Of a stretch of 37,711 nucleotides of DNA, positions 1-6,451 are shown in pieces. The number at the start of each line of letters is the position of its first letter. The stretch's first letter is position 1. The translations under genes and the position numbers were made by a program. The notes below the pieces were generated by a model, which was not told the DNA's origin, ran no database searches, and was given only the letters and a program-made list of their open reading frames with translations. Source of the DNA: an uncultured Christensenella sp. (lineage in GTDB: Bacteria; Bacillota; Clostridia; Christensenellales; Borkfalkiaceae); assembly GCA_910586035.1 (NCBI GenBank), contig CAJUHT010000019.1, forward strand, positions 1 through 37,711. Reading direction: 5' to 3'.

Positions 1-107
1 AGCTATGATTTTAACGAGGTTAAGTTTGCCTCTGTACTTGTCTATCTCCTTTCTACATCCCTCTGTGCAGTTGTCAACCTTTTTTCTCAATTGAGGTTGA
101 ATTATAT
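1..107 (+). other. Probable 23S rRNA 3' flank / spacer before tRNA-Asn
   Basis: No gene is supported here. The pyrimidine-rich stretch ending in TCTGTGCAGTTGTCAACC resembles the processing-stem sequence that commonly flanks rRNA genes in Firmicutes (of the type TGTTCAGTTTTCAAAG). A weak stem (TCAACCT at 74-80 with AGGTTGA at 94-100) lies just before the tRNA. No promoter is visible close enough to start transcription at the tRNA, which fits read-through from an rRNA operon whose 23S gene would lie just left of the window. This is inference from flanking sequence only. Confidence 0.4.
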
Positions 108-183
108 TCCGCTTTAGCTCAGTCGGTAGAGCATGCGGCTGTTAACCGCAGTGTCGTTGGTTCAAGTCCAACAAGCGGAGCCA
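108..183 (+). tRNA. tRNA-Asn (GUU)
   Basis: A full cloverleaf can be drawn. The acceptor stem pairs TCCGCTT (108-114) with AAGCGGA (173-179), the discriminator is G and the CCA end is encoded (181-183). The anticodon stem TGCGG/CCGCA encloses the loop CTGTTAA with anticodon GTT at 141-143, giving Asn. The T-arm has the usual GGTTCAAGTCC. It lies 1 nt before the 5S gene, so the two are almost certainly cut from one precursor. Confidence 0.95.
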
Positions 184-184
184 T

Positions 185-299
185 TCCGGTGATAATGGCG
201 TAGAGGACCCACCTGTTCCCATACCGAACACAGAAGTTAAGCTCTATTGCGCCGAAAGTACTTAGCCATCACGGCTTGGGAGGATAGGACGTTGCCGGA
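185..299 (+). rRNA. rrf: 5S ribosomal RNA
   Basis: The sequence carries the conserved 5S core, including CCCATACCGAACACAGAAG and CGCCGAAAGTACTT, and the terminal helix pairs TCCGG near 185 with CCGGA at 295-299. The length of about 115 nt is normal for bacteria. It follows tRNA-Asn directly and is followed by a strong hairpin terminator. The boundaries are estimated from the terminal helix and may be off by one or two bases. Confidence 0.93.
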
Positions 300-311
300 T
301 TTCAAAAACAA

Positions 312-451
312 AGAACACGCTTCGGCGTGTTTTTTGTTTTTAATATGGGAAGCGTTTAATACTGCTGCCGTGTGTGCTAAGTGCTTGAAGGCGCAATACG
401 CGCCGCCCCGTTGCTTTGCAACGGCACGAAGCGAAGCGCAGTAAAGTACTT
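312..451. repeat. 140-bp direct repeat, copy 1
   Basis: This segment is repeated at 487-626, 175 bp downstream, with no difference that I could find by eye. It starts at the terminator hairpin of the 5S gene and runs through two further inverted repeats (GGCGC-AATAC-GCGCC and CCGTTGC-TTT-GCAACGG). No protein-coding potential is evident; the short open frame here overlaps the 5S gene and is not a gene. It looks like rRNA-operon trailer DNA that was duplicated, probably by unequal recombination between rRNA operon tails. Confidence 0.9.
314..337 (+). terminator. Rho-independent terminator of the 5S operon
   Basis: Stem AACACGC, loop TTCG, stem GCGTGTT, followed directly by a T-run (TTTTTTGTTTTT). 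The UUCG tetraloop makes it very stable. It is the natural end of the tRNA-Asn/5S transcript. Confidence 0.92.
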
Positions 452-486
452 ACATAAAAGTGAAAGTTGGTAAGTAAAAATAATAG

Positions 487-626
487 AGAACACGCTTCGG
501 CGTGTTTTTTGTTTTTAATATGGGAAGCGTTTAATACTGCTGCCGTGTGTGCTAAGTGCTTGAAGGCGCAATACGCGCCGCCCCGTTGCTTTGCAACGGC
601 ACGAAGCGAAGCGCAGTAAAGTACTT
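487..626. repeat. 140-bp direct repeat, copy 2
   Basis: This is a second copy of the segment at 312-451, including a second TTCG-loop terminator at 489-512. The DNA between the copies (452-486) is AT-rich and has no features. Copy 2 runs straight into a 5S-like 3' end (618-649), which suggests that the repeat unit is the trailer between two 5S ends. Confidence 0.9.
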
Positions 627-649
627 CGCTAGGAGCAATAGTCGCCGGA
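618..649 (+). pseudogene. 5S rRNA 3'-end fragment
   Basis: AAAGTACTT followed by TAGGAGCAATAGTCGCCGGA resembles the last third of a 5S rRNA (consensus of the type GGGAGAGTAGGTCGCCGCC). It also ends in the same GCCGGATTTCAA that closes the intact 5S gene at 294-305. The 5' two thirds are missing. It is read as a remnant of a second 5S gene left by recombination. Confidence is moderate because the match is short. Confidence 0.5.
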
Positions 650-774
650 TTTCAATTAAAAACCTCGGTTTTCGATAAAAATCGGGCAGGTTACTATATT
701 TTTGTTAATTTTATGGTGCTTCAAAATTTTTAACTTTTTTCGCTCGTAAGCCCGATTATGTAGTTTTTTAACTG

Positions 775-1480
775 AATTTTTTGCCTTCGCGCAATAAAAA
801 TTAGTCCGAAAGGTCAGTATAGGCGTTTCCCAAAGTACCGTGAGTGTGTCCGACAAACTCATCGCTCGCAACGTCTGCAACTCAGAATTCCTGACAGCGT
901 GTATAAAAGGTGGTACGCAAGTCGTACAATTGTGTTGGGGAATATCTTGTTAAATCTATCGTGCATAATCCTCAACGATGAAAATTCGATAGTTTCAATG
1001 CCTTCAAGGTAAGGTTTCAGCATAGGTGTTATAGGAATTTTCTTATACTCAACTTTCCGTTCTTGCGCTTGCTGTTCCCCGCAACGATAAATTCGCCTTC
1101 GAGTTTTACCGTTGCGTATTCGTTAGGTATCATTCTCGTATACAGCGCAATTGCAAACATAAACTGTTGCGGCGTGCCGACGGTGAAGATAAGTAAACGC
1201 TTATTCTCATCCTTGGAAAGCGCTGAGTCGTGCTGTTGCGCGTGCTTTGTGTGGAAAACCATATCTAGCTGATTATACTGCAAAAGGTGTTCTTGACCGC
1301 CGCTTTAAAAATCATATTTAAAATCGAATGAACGTCGTCTAAGGTTTTTCCTTTGCCTTGCTCGTCAAGGGTGTCTAAAAGGTCCTGACACGTTTTGAGC
1401 GTGATTTTTCTGAGTGGCACGTTCTTAAAGTGCGGAGATATATGGTTTTTATATTGGTTTAAACTTACGCTCAACGTTTC
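775..1480 (-). pseudogene. Decayed tyrosine recombinase (phage/ICE-type integrase)
   Basis: On the minus strand, broken frames together spell an integrase. The piece at about 1265-1480 gives a core-binding domain (NQYKNHISPHF, then LRKITLKTCQDLLD). After a frameshift near 1270 the catalytic domain starts (QYNQLDMVFHTKH). A second frameshift near 1045 leads to KKIPITPMLKPYLEG. A third near 935 leads to YDLRTTFYTRCQEF, then a stop codon, then DEFVGHTHGTLGNAYTDLSD. The conserved catalytic Arg (DLR), His (GHT) and Tyr (YTD) can all be recognised. At least three frameshifts and two internal stops show it is dead. Its 5' end runs into the gene fragment at 1481. This is direct evidence of a former mobile element. 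Confidence 0.85.
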
Positions 1481-2191
1481 GGCGGCGACGTTAAAGCCGA
1501 AATTATAAGGGAAGAGGACGTAAACGGGCGCAGGCTTGTTCATCTTTCCGCGGGCGGCAAAACTCTGTTCGCGCTTGCGGGCGACGGCGAAGAGCTTTCT
1601 TCGGGGCTTAAAGTCGACTGGAAACAGTGCGCGTTTTACAGGGACGGTGAAGAGGCGGTTGCGCCCCTGCCGCAGGAAAACTTGCTCGGCTGTAAGCTTT
1701 TAAAGGGCAAGGAGGTCAAAGAGGCGCAGGTTGACGGTAAGAGTAAAACGGTAAAGGAAACGGTGTACTCTTTGGAAATCTGCAATAAATCTTTCGCCTG
1801 CCCGCAGGAAGTCTGGGAAAAAATTTTAAACGGCGGCAAGGCGGGAAGTATGCCTTTAAGCGTAAGGTTCACTCCTTACGATGGGGCGTGCGGCGAGGGT
1901 TTTACCGCCAAAGTTTTAAGGGTTTTAGATTACGGAGATGAGAGGTTTGCCGAGTGTTCGGTAACGGAAAAAGTTCCTCCCGTCAAAAAGAAGAAGCGTT
2001 CGCCTTTCAAGAAAAAGAGCGCGGAAGAAAAGGCGGCGGAAGCCGAGGTTGCGGCGAACGCCGTAACGGAAATAGAGAGAAAAATTTACGTGGCGGTGGA
2101 TAAGGAGTTTAGCGGCGAAAGCGTTTGTATCAGCCCGGATATGAACAAGGTGAAGGTTTACAGTTTGGAGCAAGACATTCGGCTTGTGTAA
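1481..2191 (+). pseudogene. 5'-truncated gene, probable TOBE-region remnant of an ABC ATPase
   Basis: The reading frame is open from 1463 to 2191, but sensible sequence starts only at about 1481, where the integrase remnant ends. There is no ATG or ribosome binding site at the left side; the first usable codon is a TTG at 1682. The first approximately 55 residues (VKAEIIREEDVNGRRLVHL, then GGKTLFALAGDGEELSSG, then KVDWKQCAFYRDGE) resemble the TOBE domain that ends MalK/UgpC-type ATPases. A second beta-rich segment follows, then a Lys-rich linker (VKKKKRSPFKKK) and a C-terminal stretch of about 50 residues that I do not recognise. The ATPase domain would have been lost at the integrase junction. 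The family assignment is an inference from a short region. It could instead be an unrelated small protein. Confidence 0.55.
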
Positions 2192-2198
2192 AATATCA

Positions 2199-2234
2199 CA
2201 ATAAAATCACGCGCAATGGCGCGTGATTTTATTG
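2199..2234 (+). terminator. Terminator after the truncated gene
   Basis: A perfect 16-bp stem (CAATAAAATCACGCGC, loop AATG, then its complement) sits 7 nt after the stop at 2191. The A-rich and T-rich stem flanks allow it to work in both directions. Confidence 0.9.
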
Positions 2235-2259
2235 TATTTGCGCTTTAAAAGTGTATAAT
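2232..2259 (+). promoter_or_regulatory. Promoter for the membrane protein at 2294
   Basis: TTGTAT (2232-2237), a 16-bp spacer and a perfect TATAAT (2254-2259). The -35 box overlaps the end of the preceding terminator stem. Confidence 0.6.
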
Positions 2260-2293
2260 ATAGTCAAACGTATTACGGCGCGGCAGGTGTAAA

Positions 2294-3610
2294 ATGGTAA
2301 ATTGGTTGAAGTATTATTTTTTAGGGTTCTTTTCAAACGGGCTTTCCAAAGAGGGGGCAAAGCGTAGCGGCTTTAATCTGCTGTTAAATATTTTGCTCGC
2401 CTTTATCCTGCTCTGCGGCGGCTTCGTTGCGGGATATGCGGCGTCCTTTCCCGTTTTTTACTCTAAGGCGGAAGATTTTAAAAGCTTTGTTTATTCGGCG
2501 TTTGCCGAAGAAAACGGCAACGGAAAAATTCAATTGGAAGCGCGCGGCGGAAAGTTTATAGCCGACGTTCCCAATCAGAAAGGATATACTAACGGTTTTA
2601 CCGACGGCAACGCTTACGGAAAGAACGGGTACGTTTTGGTTGTGGATACACGCCCCGCGGAGCAGACTTTCGATGACTTTGCCGTAAAATGCACCGACCC
2701 TTCGGGCAAAGAAATAGGAGTGGAGGAGTACCGCAATCTTTCCGAAAGCGACAAAGCCAAGGCTTCGTTTAAAATAGAATATACGGGCAAGGAGCTGGAC
2801 GTAAAGGGAAATCAGGCGGAGTATATCGCGTTTTTGGACAGGGTGGCAGACAAAAACGATAAGGAATATAGCGCCGTCAACGCGGAAAAGTATGCAAAAT
2901 TAAAGGAAGAACGAGCTTCGGGAAAGCTGGACGAGGACGCATATGCCCGCGGGGTGTATACGCTGTTCGTTAAGGCATATTACCCGTCGTTTAATAAAAT
3001 CGAAATGCACGGAGAGGCGCCTACACTGCGCACTTACTATCTTGGAATGGCAATGGGGGTGGATGCGAAGAAGTGCCTTGTCATACTCGACGATTTGTGC
3101 GTCTGCTCGTTCGAATCGGTAAACGGTATAAGGCTCGATTTCGGAAGTTACGTTAAAGTTAAAGACGGAGTAATTTCTGCGGACGGTCTTTCGGCGGCGG
3201 AGGCGCGTTCGAATATCGACGGTTTAATAAAAAAGGCGTTCAGCGACAGCGTGGGCTTCAACCTGTTGCTTTACGTTATCAACGTTTTTAAAGCTATGAT
3301 TTTTATCTTAGCCGCCGTTGCGATAATCGCGCTCATAGTGTTTGCCGTGTGCAGGTTTGCTGATGTGGAATTCGGCAAAAATTATTTGGACACACTTAAA
3401 ATAATCGGCTCATATTTAACGGTATCTGCGCTATTGGCGTTTATAGCGGCGTTTGTATTCTCTTTCTTTATGGCAAGAAATCAGGTGTTTATTCTTGCGG
3501 AGATAACTGTGATTGTGGTAGTTGTCGTAAGAGCTGTTATTTTAACGGTTATGGAAATAATTAAAAACCGCCGCGAAAAGAAAAACGCGGCGATAAATGA
3601 GCAGGAATAA
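2294..3610 (+). CDS. Membrane protein of unknown function with a large extracellular domain
   Basis: A 438-residue protein. One hydrophobic segment at about residues 28-52 is followed by a hydrophilic domain of about 270 residues rich in Lys, Glu and Asp, then three closely spaced membrane segments (about 325-350, 365-390 and 395-420) and a basic cytoplasmic tail (KNRREKKN). One helix, a large outer loop and a C-terminal helix bundle recall DUF1189-type proteins, but I cannot confirm homology from motifs. The start codon follows a modest GGCAGGTG site and a good promoter. It appears to be transcribed alone: a hairpin follows the stop and the next gene is a tRNA on the other strand. No function is proposed. 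Confidence 0.8.
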   Translation: MVNWLKYYFLGFFSNGLSKEGAKRSGFNLLLNILLAFILLCGGFVAGYAASFPVFYSKAEDFKSFVYSAFAEENGNGKIQLEARGGKFIADVPNQKGYTNGFTDGNAYGKNGYVLVVDTRPAEQTFDDFAVKCTDPSGKEIGVEEYRNLSESDKAKASFKIEYTGKELDVKGNQAEYIAFLDRVADKNDKEYSAVNAEKYAKLKEERASGKLDEDAYARGVYTLFVKAYYPSFNKIEMHGEAPTLRTYYLGMAMGVDAKKCLVILDDLCVCSFESVNGIRLDFGSYVKVKDGVISADGLSAAEARSNIDGLIKKAFSDSVGFNLLLYVINVFKAMIFILAAVAIIALIVFAVCRFADVEFGKNYLDTLKIIGSYLTVSALLAFIAAFVFSFFMARNQVFILAEITVIVVVVVRAVILTVMEIIKNRREKKNAAINEQE

Positions 3611-3631
3611 AGCGGATAATAATTTGAATTG

Positions 3632-3658
3632 TCTCGCTAAACACAGCGCTTAGCGAGA
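3632..3658 (+). terminator. Hairpin after the membrane protein gene
   Basis: TCTCGCTAA pairs with TTAGCGAGA across a 9-nt loop, 21 nt after the stop codon. It lacks a T-run, so it may stabilise the 3' end; termination itself may occur at the next hairpin (3674-3710). Confidence 0.5.
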
Positions 3659-3673
3659 AAGCGTTGAATAAAT

Positions 3674-3710
3674 CAAAACGGGGAGGTAGACAAACTACTT
3701 CCCCGTTTTG
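3674..3710 (-). terminator. Terminator of tRNA-Ser, bidirectional
   Basis: A 16-bp stem (CAAAACGGGGAGGTAG with CTACTTCCCCGTTTTG, one G-T pair) around a 5-nt loop. On the minus strand it begins inside the encoded CCA end of tRNA-Ser and is followed by an AT-rich tract, so it terminates the tRNA. On the plus strand it can also end the transcript of the membrane protein gene. Confidence 0.75.
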
Positions 3711-3799
3711 GCGCGGATGGCGAGATTTGAACTCGCGCGGCAGTTTCCCGCCCTACTCCCTTAGCAGGGGAGCCCCTTGAGCCACTTGGGTACGTCCGC
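3709..3799 (-). tRNA. tRNA-Ser (GCU)
   Basis: A 91-nt tRNA with the long variable arm typical of serine tRNAs. Read on the minus strand, it begins GCGGACG, has the anticodon stem CTCCC/GGGAG with loop CTGCTAA (anticodon GCT at 3763-3765), a T-arm with GTTCAAATC, the acceptor 3' strand CATCCGC, discriminator G and an encoded CCA. The acceptor stem has one C-A mismatch at its sixth pair. The long variable arm (GGGCGGGAAACTGCC region) rules out other isotypes. Confidence 0.93.
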
Positions 3800-3934
3800 T
3801 CAACTATAAATTTAATGTTATTTTGCCGTACAATTCTGCACAGCGCTTAGATAATATATCATATTATGCAGAGTTTGTCAAAGCTTTGAATAACGCTTTT
3901 CAAAATTATGCGGCACAAAATTTTCTTTCATTGC

Positions 3935-3963
3935 TTGCGCAACCGCGCGCCGTGTGGTAGAAT
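3935..3963 (+). promoter_or_regulatory. Promoter for the SGNH hydrolase
   Basis: TTGCGC (3935-3940), a 17-bp spacer and TAGAAT (3958-3963). Transcription would start near 3970, which excludes the in-frame ATG at 3908 and supports the start at 4025. Confidence 0.6.
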
Positions 3964-4024
3964 TATTAAAAGCAAAACAACTCAAAAGCGTTTCGCGGAA
4001 GTCAAGAGAGGGGATAATATAAAT

Positions 4025-4633
4025 ATGAGGATAGTATTTTTCGGCGATTCGATTACAGATTGCGACAGGGACAGGGGGGATGAAAAGTCGCTTGGCAACG
4101 GTTACGTAAAGGTGCTTGCGGATAAACTCCGCCCGATATATCCCGATATGGATATTGAATTGTACAACAAGGGTGTTTCAGGCAACGAGGTGTGCGACCT
4201 GCTTGCGCGCGTTCAGCGCGACGTAATCGACTTGCAGCCCGACGCCGTGGTAATAATGATTGGCATAAACAACACCATTCACCAATACAAATACGGCAAG
4301 GAATTAAACTTTAAGCAGTTCGAGCGCGACCTTACGCAACTTGTAACCGCTTTGAAGGAGGCGGGCATAGTCGTCATTTTCTTGGAGCCGTTTCTTCTTC
4401 CCGCGCCCGACAAAAGGCGTATGCGCCCCGTGTTCGATAAGGAATTGGAAATTATCCGCCGCGTCTGCGTGGATAAGTGCGACGAGTTTGTAGCCTACGA
4501 CGAAATGTTTAACGGGCTGTGCGAAAGCCACTCCTACACCATATATTCGGAGGACGGCGTTCACCCCACGTTTAAGGGGTCTAACCTTATTGCCAACACT
4601 TCTATAAAGGCGATACGCAAACACTTGATGTAA
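4025..4633 (+). CDS. SGNH/GDSL-family hydrolase
   Basis: A 202-residue cytoplasmic esterase/lipase of the SGNH superfamily. All four blocks are visible: FFGDSITD (nucleophile Ser at residue 9), the Gly of block II in NKGVSGNE, GINN of block III, and DGVHPT with the catalytic Asp/His near the C-terminus. There is no signal peptide, so it acts inside the cell, probably as an acyl or acetyl esterase on small or carbohydrate substrates. The start is chosen at 4025 because GDS then falls at the usual distance from the N-terminus, a GAGAGGGGATA site lies upstream and the promoter sits between 3908 and 4025. The next gene follows after 42 nt and may be co-transcribed. Confidence 0.9.
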   Translation: MRIVFFGDSITDCDRDRGDEKSLGNGYVKVLADKLRPIYPDMDIELYNKGVSGNEVCDLLARVQRDVIDLQPDAVVIMIGINNTIHQYKYGKELNFKQFERDLTQLVTALKEAGIVVIFLEPFLLPAPDKRRMRPVFDKELEIIRRVCVDKCDEFVAYDEMFNGLCESHSYTIYSEDGVHPTFKGSNLIANTSIKAIRKHLM

Positions 4634-4675
4634 GGCGCAAAACGCATTGTACGGGGCATATTACGGGGGTAATTT

Positions 4676-5341
4676 ATGATAACCGAAAAGGGAACGGTAA
4701 AGACAAGCACGCAACTCAACGAGCGTATGCACAGCCAATTGAACGGTGCGACGCGGGCATTGAGCATTACGTTGATAGTGTTGGGCGGGCTTGTTCTGTT
4801 GGCGGGCTTCATTATTCTTATAGCGTCTGATAACGACGCGCTGACGTTTTTTATTCTGGGTAGCGTGTCCCTTATTTTCGGCATCGTTACGGTTGTGTCG
4901 CAAGCCTCTATGATAAAGCAGATTCGCCAGTCAAACAGAGTGGAAGAAGCGGAGTTTTTCCGCGATTACTTAATTGTACGCGAGTATGCGGACGGCGAGC
5001 ACGTTTCCACTACCAAAATATATTATAAATGGCTTGTAAAAGTTAAGGAAACTTCCAACTATCTGTTTTTGTACAATACGCGCGTAACGGCTGTGCCCGT
5101 AGAAAAATCCACTTTGCCAATAAACGAGCTTAACGCCGTGCGCAAGCTTCTCGGCAGACCGGCGGTCGGACCTGCGGTATCCGTTCAGCCTTACAATCCC
5201 GCGCAAAGCGGTACTAATTTTAATGGTAACGTCAATCCCGCAACTCCCCCGCAGGACCCTTTTCCCGAAACTGCGCCTGAGGAAGAAGCGGAAGAAGTTC
5301 CGCAAAAGGAATTTATTGACGACGACGGCAATAGAAATTAA
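4676..5341 (+). CDS. YcxB-like two-helix membrane protein
   Basis: A 221-residue protein. After a short cytoplasmic N-terminus there are two membrane helices (about 28-50 and 56-76), then a domain of about 70 residues (FFRDYLIVREY, KIYYKWLVKVKET, NYLFLYNTRVTAVP) that fits the YcxB-like family seen in many Firmicutes. A Pro/Glu-rich disordered tail (about 165-221) ends in DDDGNRN. The function of the family is unknown. The start has a strong GGGGG site 8 nt upstream. It follows the SGNH hydrolase on the same strand with no terminator between them. Confidence 0.7.
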   Translation: MITEKGTVKTSTQLNERMHSQLNGATRALSITLIVLGGLVLLAGFIILIASDNDALTFFILGSVSLIFGIVTVVSQASMIKQIRQSNRVEEAEFFRDYLIVREYADGEHVSTTKIYYKWLVKVKETSNYLFLYNTRVTAVPVEKSTLPINELNAVRKLLGRPAVGPAVSVQPYNPAQSGTNFNGNVNPATPPQDPFPETAPEEEAEEVPQKEFIDDDGNRN

Positions 5342-5442
5342 ATTATATACGGTAAATTATAAACGGCGCGCCCAAGAAAAGCGCACTTCCCATAGGGAAT
5401 TAAAAAACTAAATTATTAAGAGTTATACTTTCAAACAAGGAC

Positions 5443-5475
5443 AAAAGCTCTCGAACGATATGTTCGAGAGCTTTT
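5443..5475 (+). terminator. Terminator after the YcxB-like gene
   Basis: AAAAGCTCTCGAAC pairs perfectly with GTTCGAGAGCTTTT around a 5-nt loop and ends in TTTTTACT. It is about 100 nt after the stop at 5341. Confidence 0.85.
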
Positions 5476-5548
5476 TACTACATACCTTTTAGAAAGATAA
5501 ATTGAAATTTATCAAACAATCATTATAGCAAAAACATCAAAGTACAAA

Positions 5549-5633
5549 AAATGACTGACAAGACGGCAGTTCTTATCAGTCATTTAAGAGCGCATTTGTC
5601 AAGGGGGATTTCACCCGAAAGACGAAATCCCCC
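5549..5633. other. Two consecutive hairpins in a gene-free stretch (5342-5665)
   Basis: This 324-nt intergenic region holds the terminator at 5443-5475 and then two more inverted repeats: a 14-bp stem at 5549-5562/5572-5585 (AAATGACTGACAAG, one G-T pair) and a perfect 10-bp stem at 5603-5612/5624-5633 (GGGGGATTTC). The last lies 32 nt past the stop of the CbrC-family gene on the minus strand and may end its transcript, although no T-run follows. No small gene or promoter was recognised. Confidence 0.6.
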
Positions 5634-5665
5634 GACGAACTAAACCGATTAGCGTTAAGTTCCTT

Positions 5666-6190
5666 TCAGTCACAGTCGATATGTAGAAGGTGTTTTCCGC
5701 AGTGGAGACACCGAAACAGGTATCCAACCGTACTGCCGTCCTTTGTCAAGTCGGTTAAAATTTCTTCATCCCAGTCATCGGGTAGGGTTTCCCGAACCTC
5801 ATTCACCAAGCCCATTTCCTCAAGCTCCGCATAGCCTACCGTGCCCAGATAGGCGCAGAAGTCGCCGCAGTGGGCGCGCCAATACTCTTGTTGCCAGCCG
5901 CAATAGCCGGGGGTGCGGTGGACCAATTCGTCAAGTTTTTCGGGGCTGTTCACCTTGTCAGTGGATTCACTGTCCTGAAATTCGCCGCTATACTTCTCCG
6001 CCGCCGCACCGCTGGCGATACAGTGAGGACACAGATTATTCACTTCATCCTCAGAATAGAAAGGCCCCGCGTAGACGATATAGGTCTCTCGGCCGCAGCA
6101 GGGGCAGAAGACCGGCTCGTCCAGCCTGCGAAAAGTACCGGTGGCGAATGGGTCGGGGTGGTATTTGAAAAAAGGCAAGTTTGTGCTCAT
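5666..6190 (-). CDS. CbrC-family (UPF0167) protein
   Basis: A 174-residue cytoplasmic protein. It begins with a segment typical of the family (LPFFKYHPDPFATG), followed by three Cys pairs: CPCC at about residue 29, CPHC at about 54 and CLHC near the C-terminus, which suggests bound zinc. E. coli CbrC is linked to colicin E2 tolerance under CreBC control, but the biochemical role is unknown. The gene is isolated, has its own strong promoter (6236-6264) and is flanked by hairpins on both sides. CbrC genes have a patchy distribution, so lateral transfer is plausible but not shown. Confidence 0.85.
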   Translation of the reverse strand: MSTNLPFFKYHPDPFATGTFRRLDEPVFCPCCGRETYIVYAGPFYSEDEVNNLCPHCIASGAAAEKYSGEFQDSESTDKVNSPEKLDELVHRTPGYCGWQQEYWRAHCGDFCAYLGTVGYAELEEMGLVNEVRETLPDDWDEEILTDLTKDGSTVGYLFRCLHCGKHLLHIDCD

Positions 6191-6235
6191 AAAAATCTAC
6201 TTTCAACTTTACAAATTACTGTTTATCGTACAATT

Positions 6236-6264
6236 ATTATATCACGAAAAATGAAAGAACGCAA
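6236..6264 (-). promoter_or_regulatory. Promoter of the CbrC-family gene
   Basis: On the minus strand: TTGCGT (6259-6264), a 17-bp spacer and a perfect TATAAT (6236-6241). The -10 lies about 45 nt upstream of the start codon. Confidence 0.75.
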
Positions 6265-6306
6265 CCGATTGAATTTTGCGGGAAATATAAAACATATCTA
6301 TATCTC

Positions 6307-6328
6307 ACTAGGCTACGAGTAGCCTAGT
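6307..6328. repeat. Perfect 9-bp inverted repeat
   Basis: ACTAGGCTA, loop CGAG, TAGCCTAGT. It lies between the CbrC promoter and the pepV terminator. There is no T-run on either side, so it may be a protein-binding site or a secondary hairpin. Confidence 0.6.
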
Positions 6329-6337
6329 TCGTCCACG

Positions 6338-6376
6338 AAAAAAAGTACAGAAAAGGCACAGCTTAACGCTATGCCT
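6338..6376 (-). terminator. Terminator of pepV
   Basis: On the minus strand AGGCATAGC pairs with GCTGTGCCT (one mismatch) across a 5-nt loop, followed by TTTTCTGTACTTTTTTT. It lies about 75 nt after the pepV stop. Confidence 0.75.
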
Positions 6377-6451
6377 AAATCTTTTTATTTGCGTTTTATT
6401 AAATTCCCTGTGGGAATTACGGTTATGCTCGCGCCGCTTTTTTTATCCGTA

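Noticed and set aside
247..444. 65-codon open frame on the plus strand
   Set aside because: It overlaps the 5S rRNA, its terminator and the 140-bp repeat, and has no ribosome site.
656..880. 74-codon open frame on the minus strand
   Set aside because: It is a shifted frame through the decayed integrase tail; the frame that spells the recombinase motifs is a different one.
3908..4024. In-frame upstream extension of the SGNH hydrolase
   Set aside because: A promoter lies inside it and the GDS motif would be moved too far from the N-terminus; ATG 4025 with GAGAGGGG is better.
5743..6168. Long open frame antisense to the CbrC-family gene
   Set aside because: Arg/Pro-rich low-complexity translation and no start signal; it mirrors the real gene.
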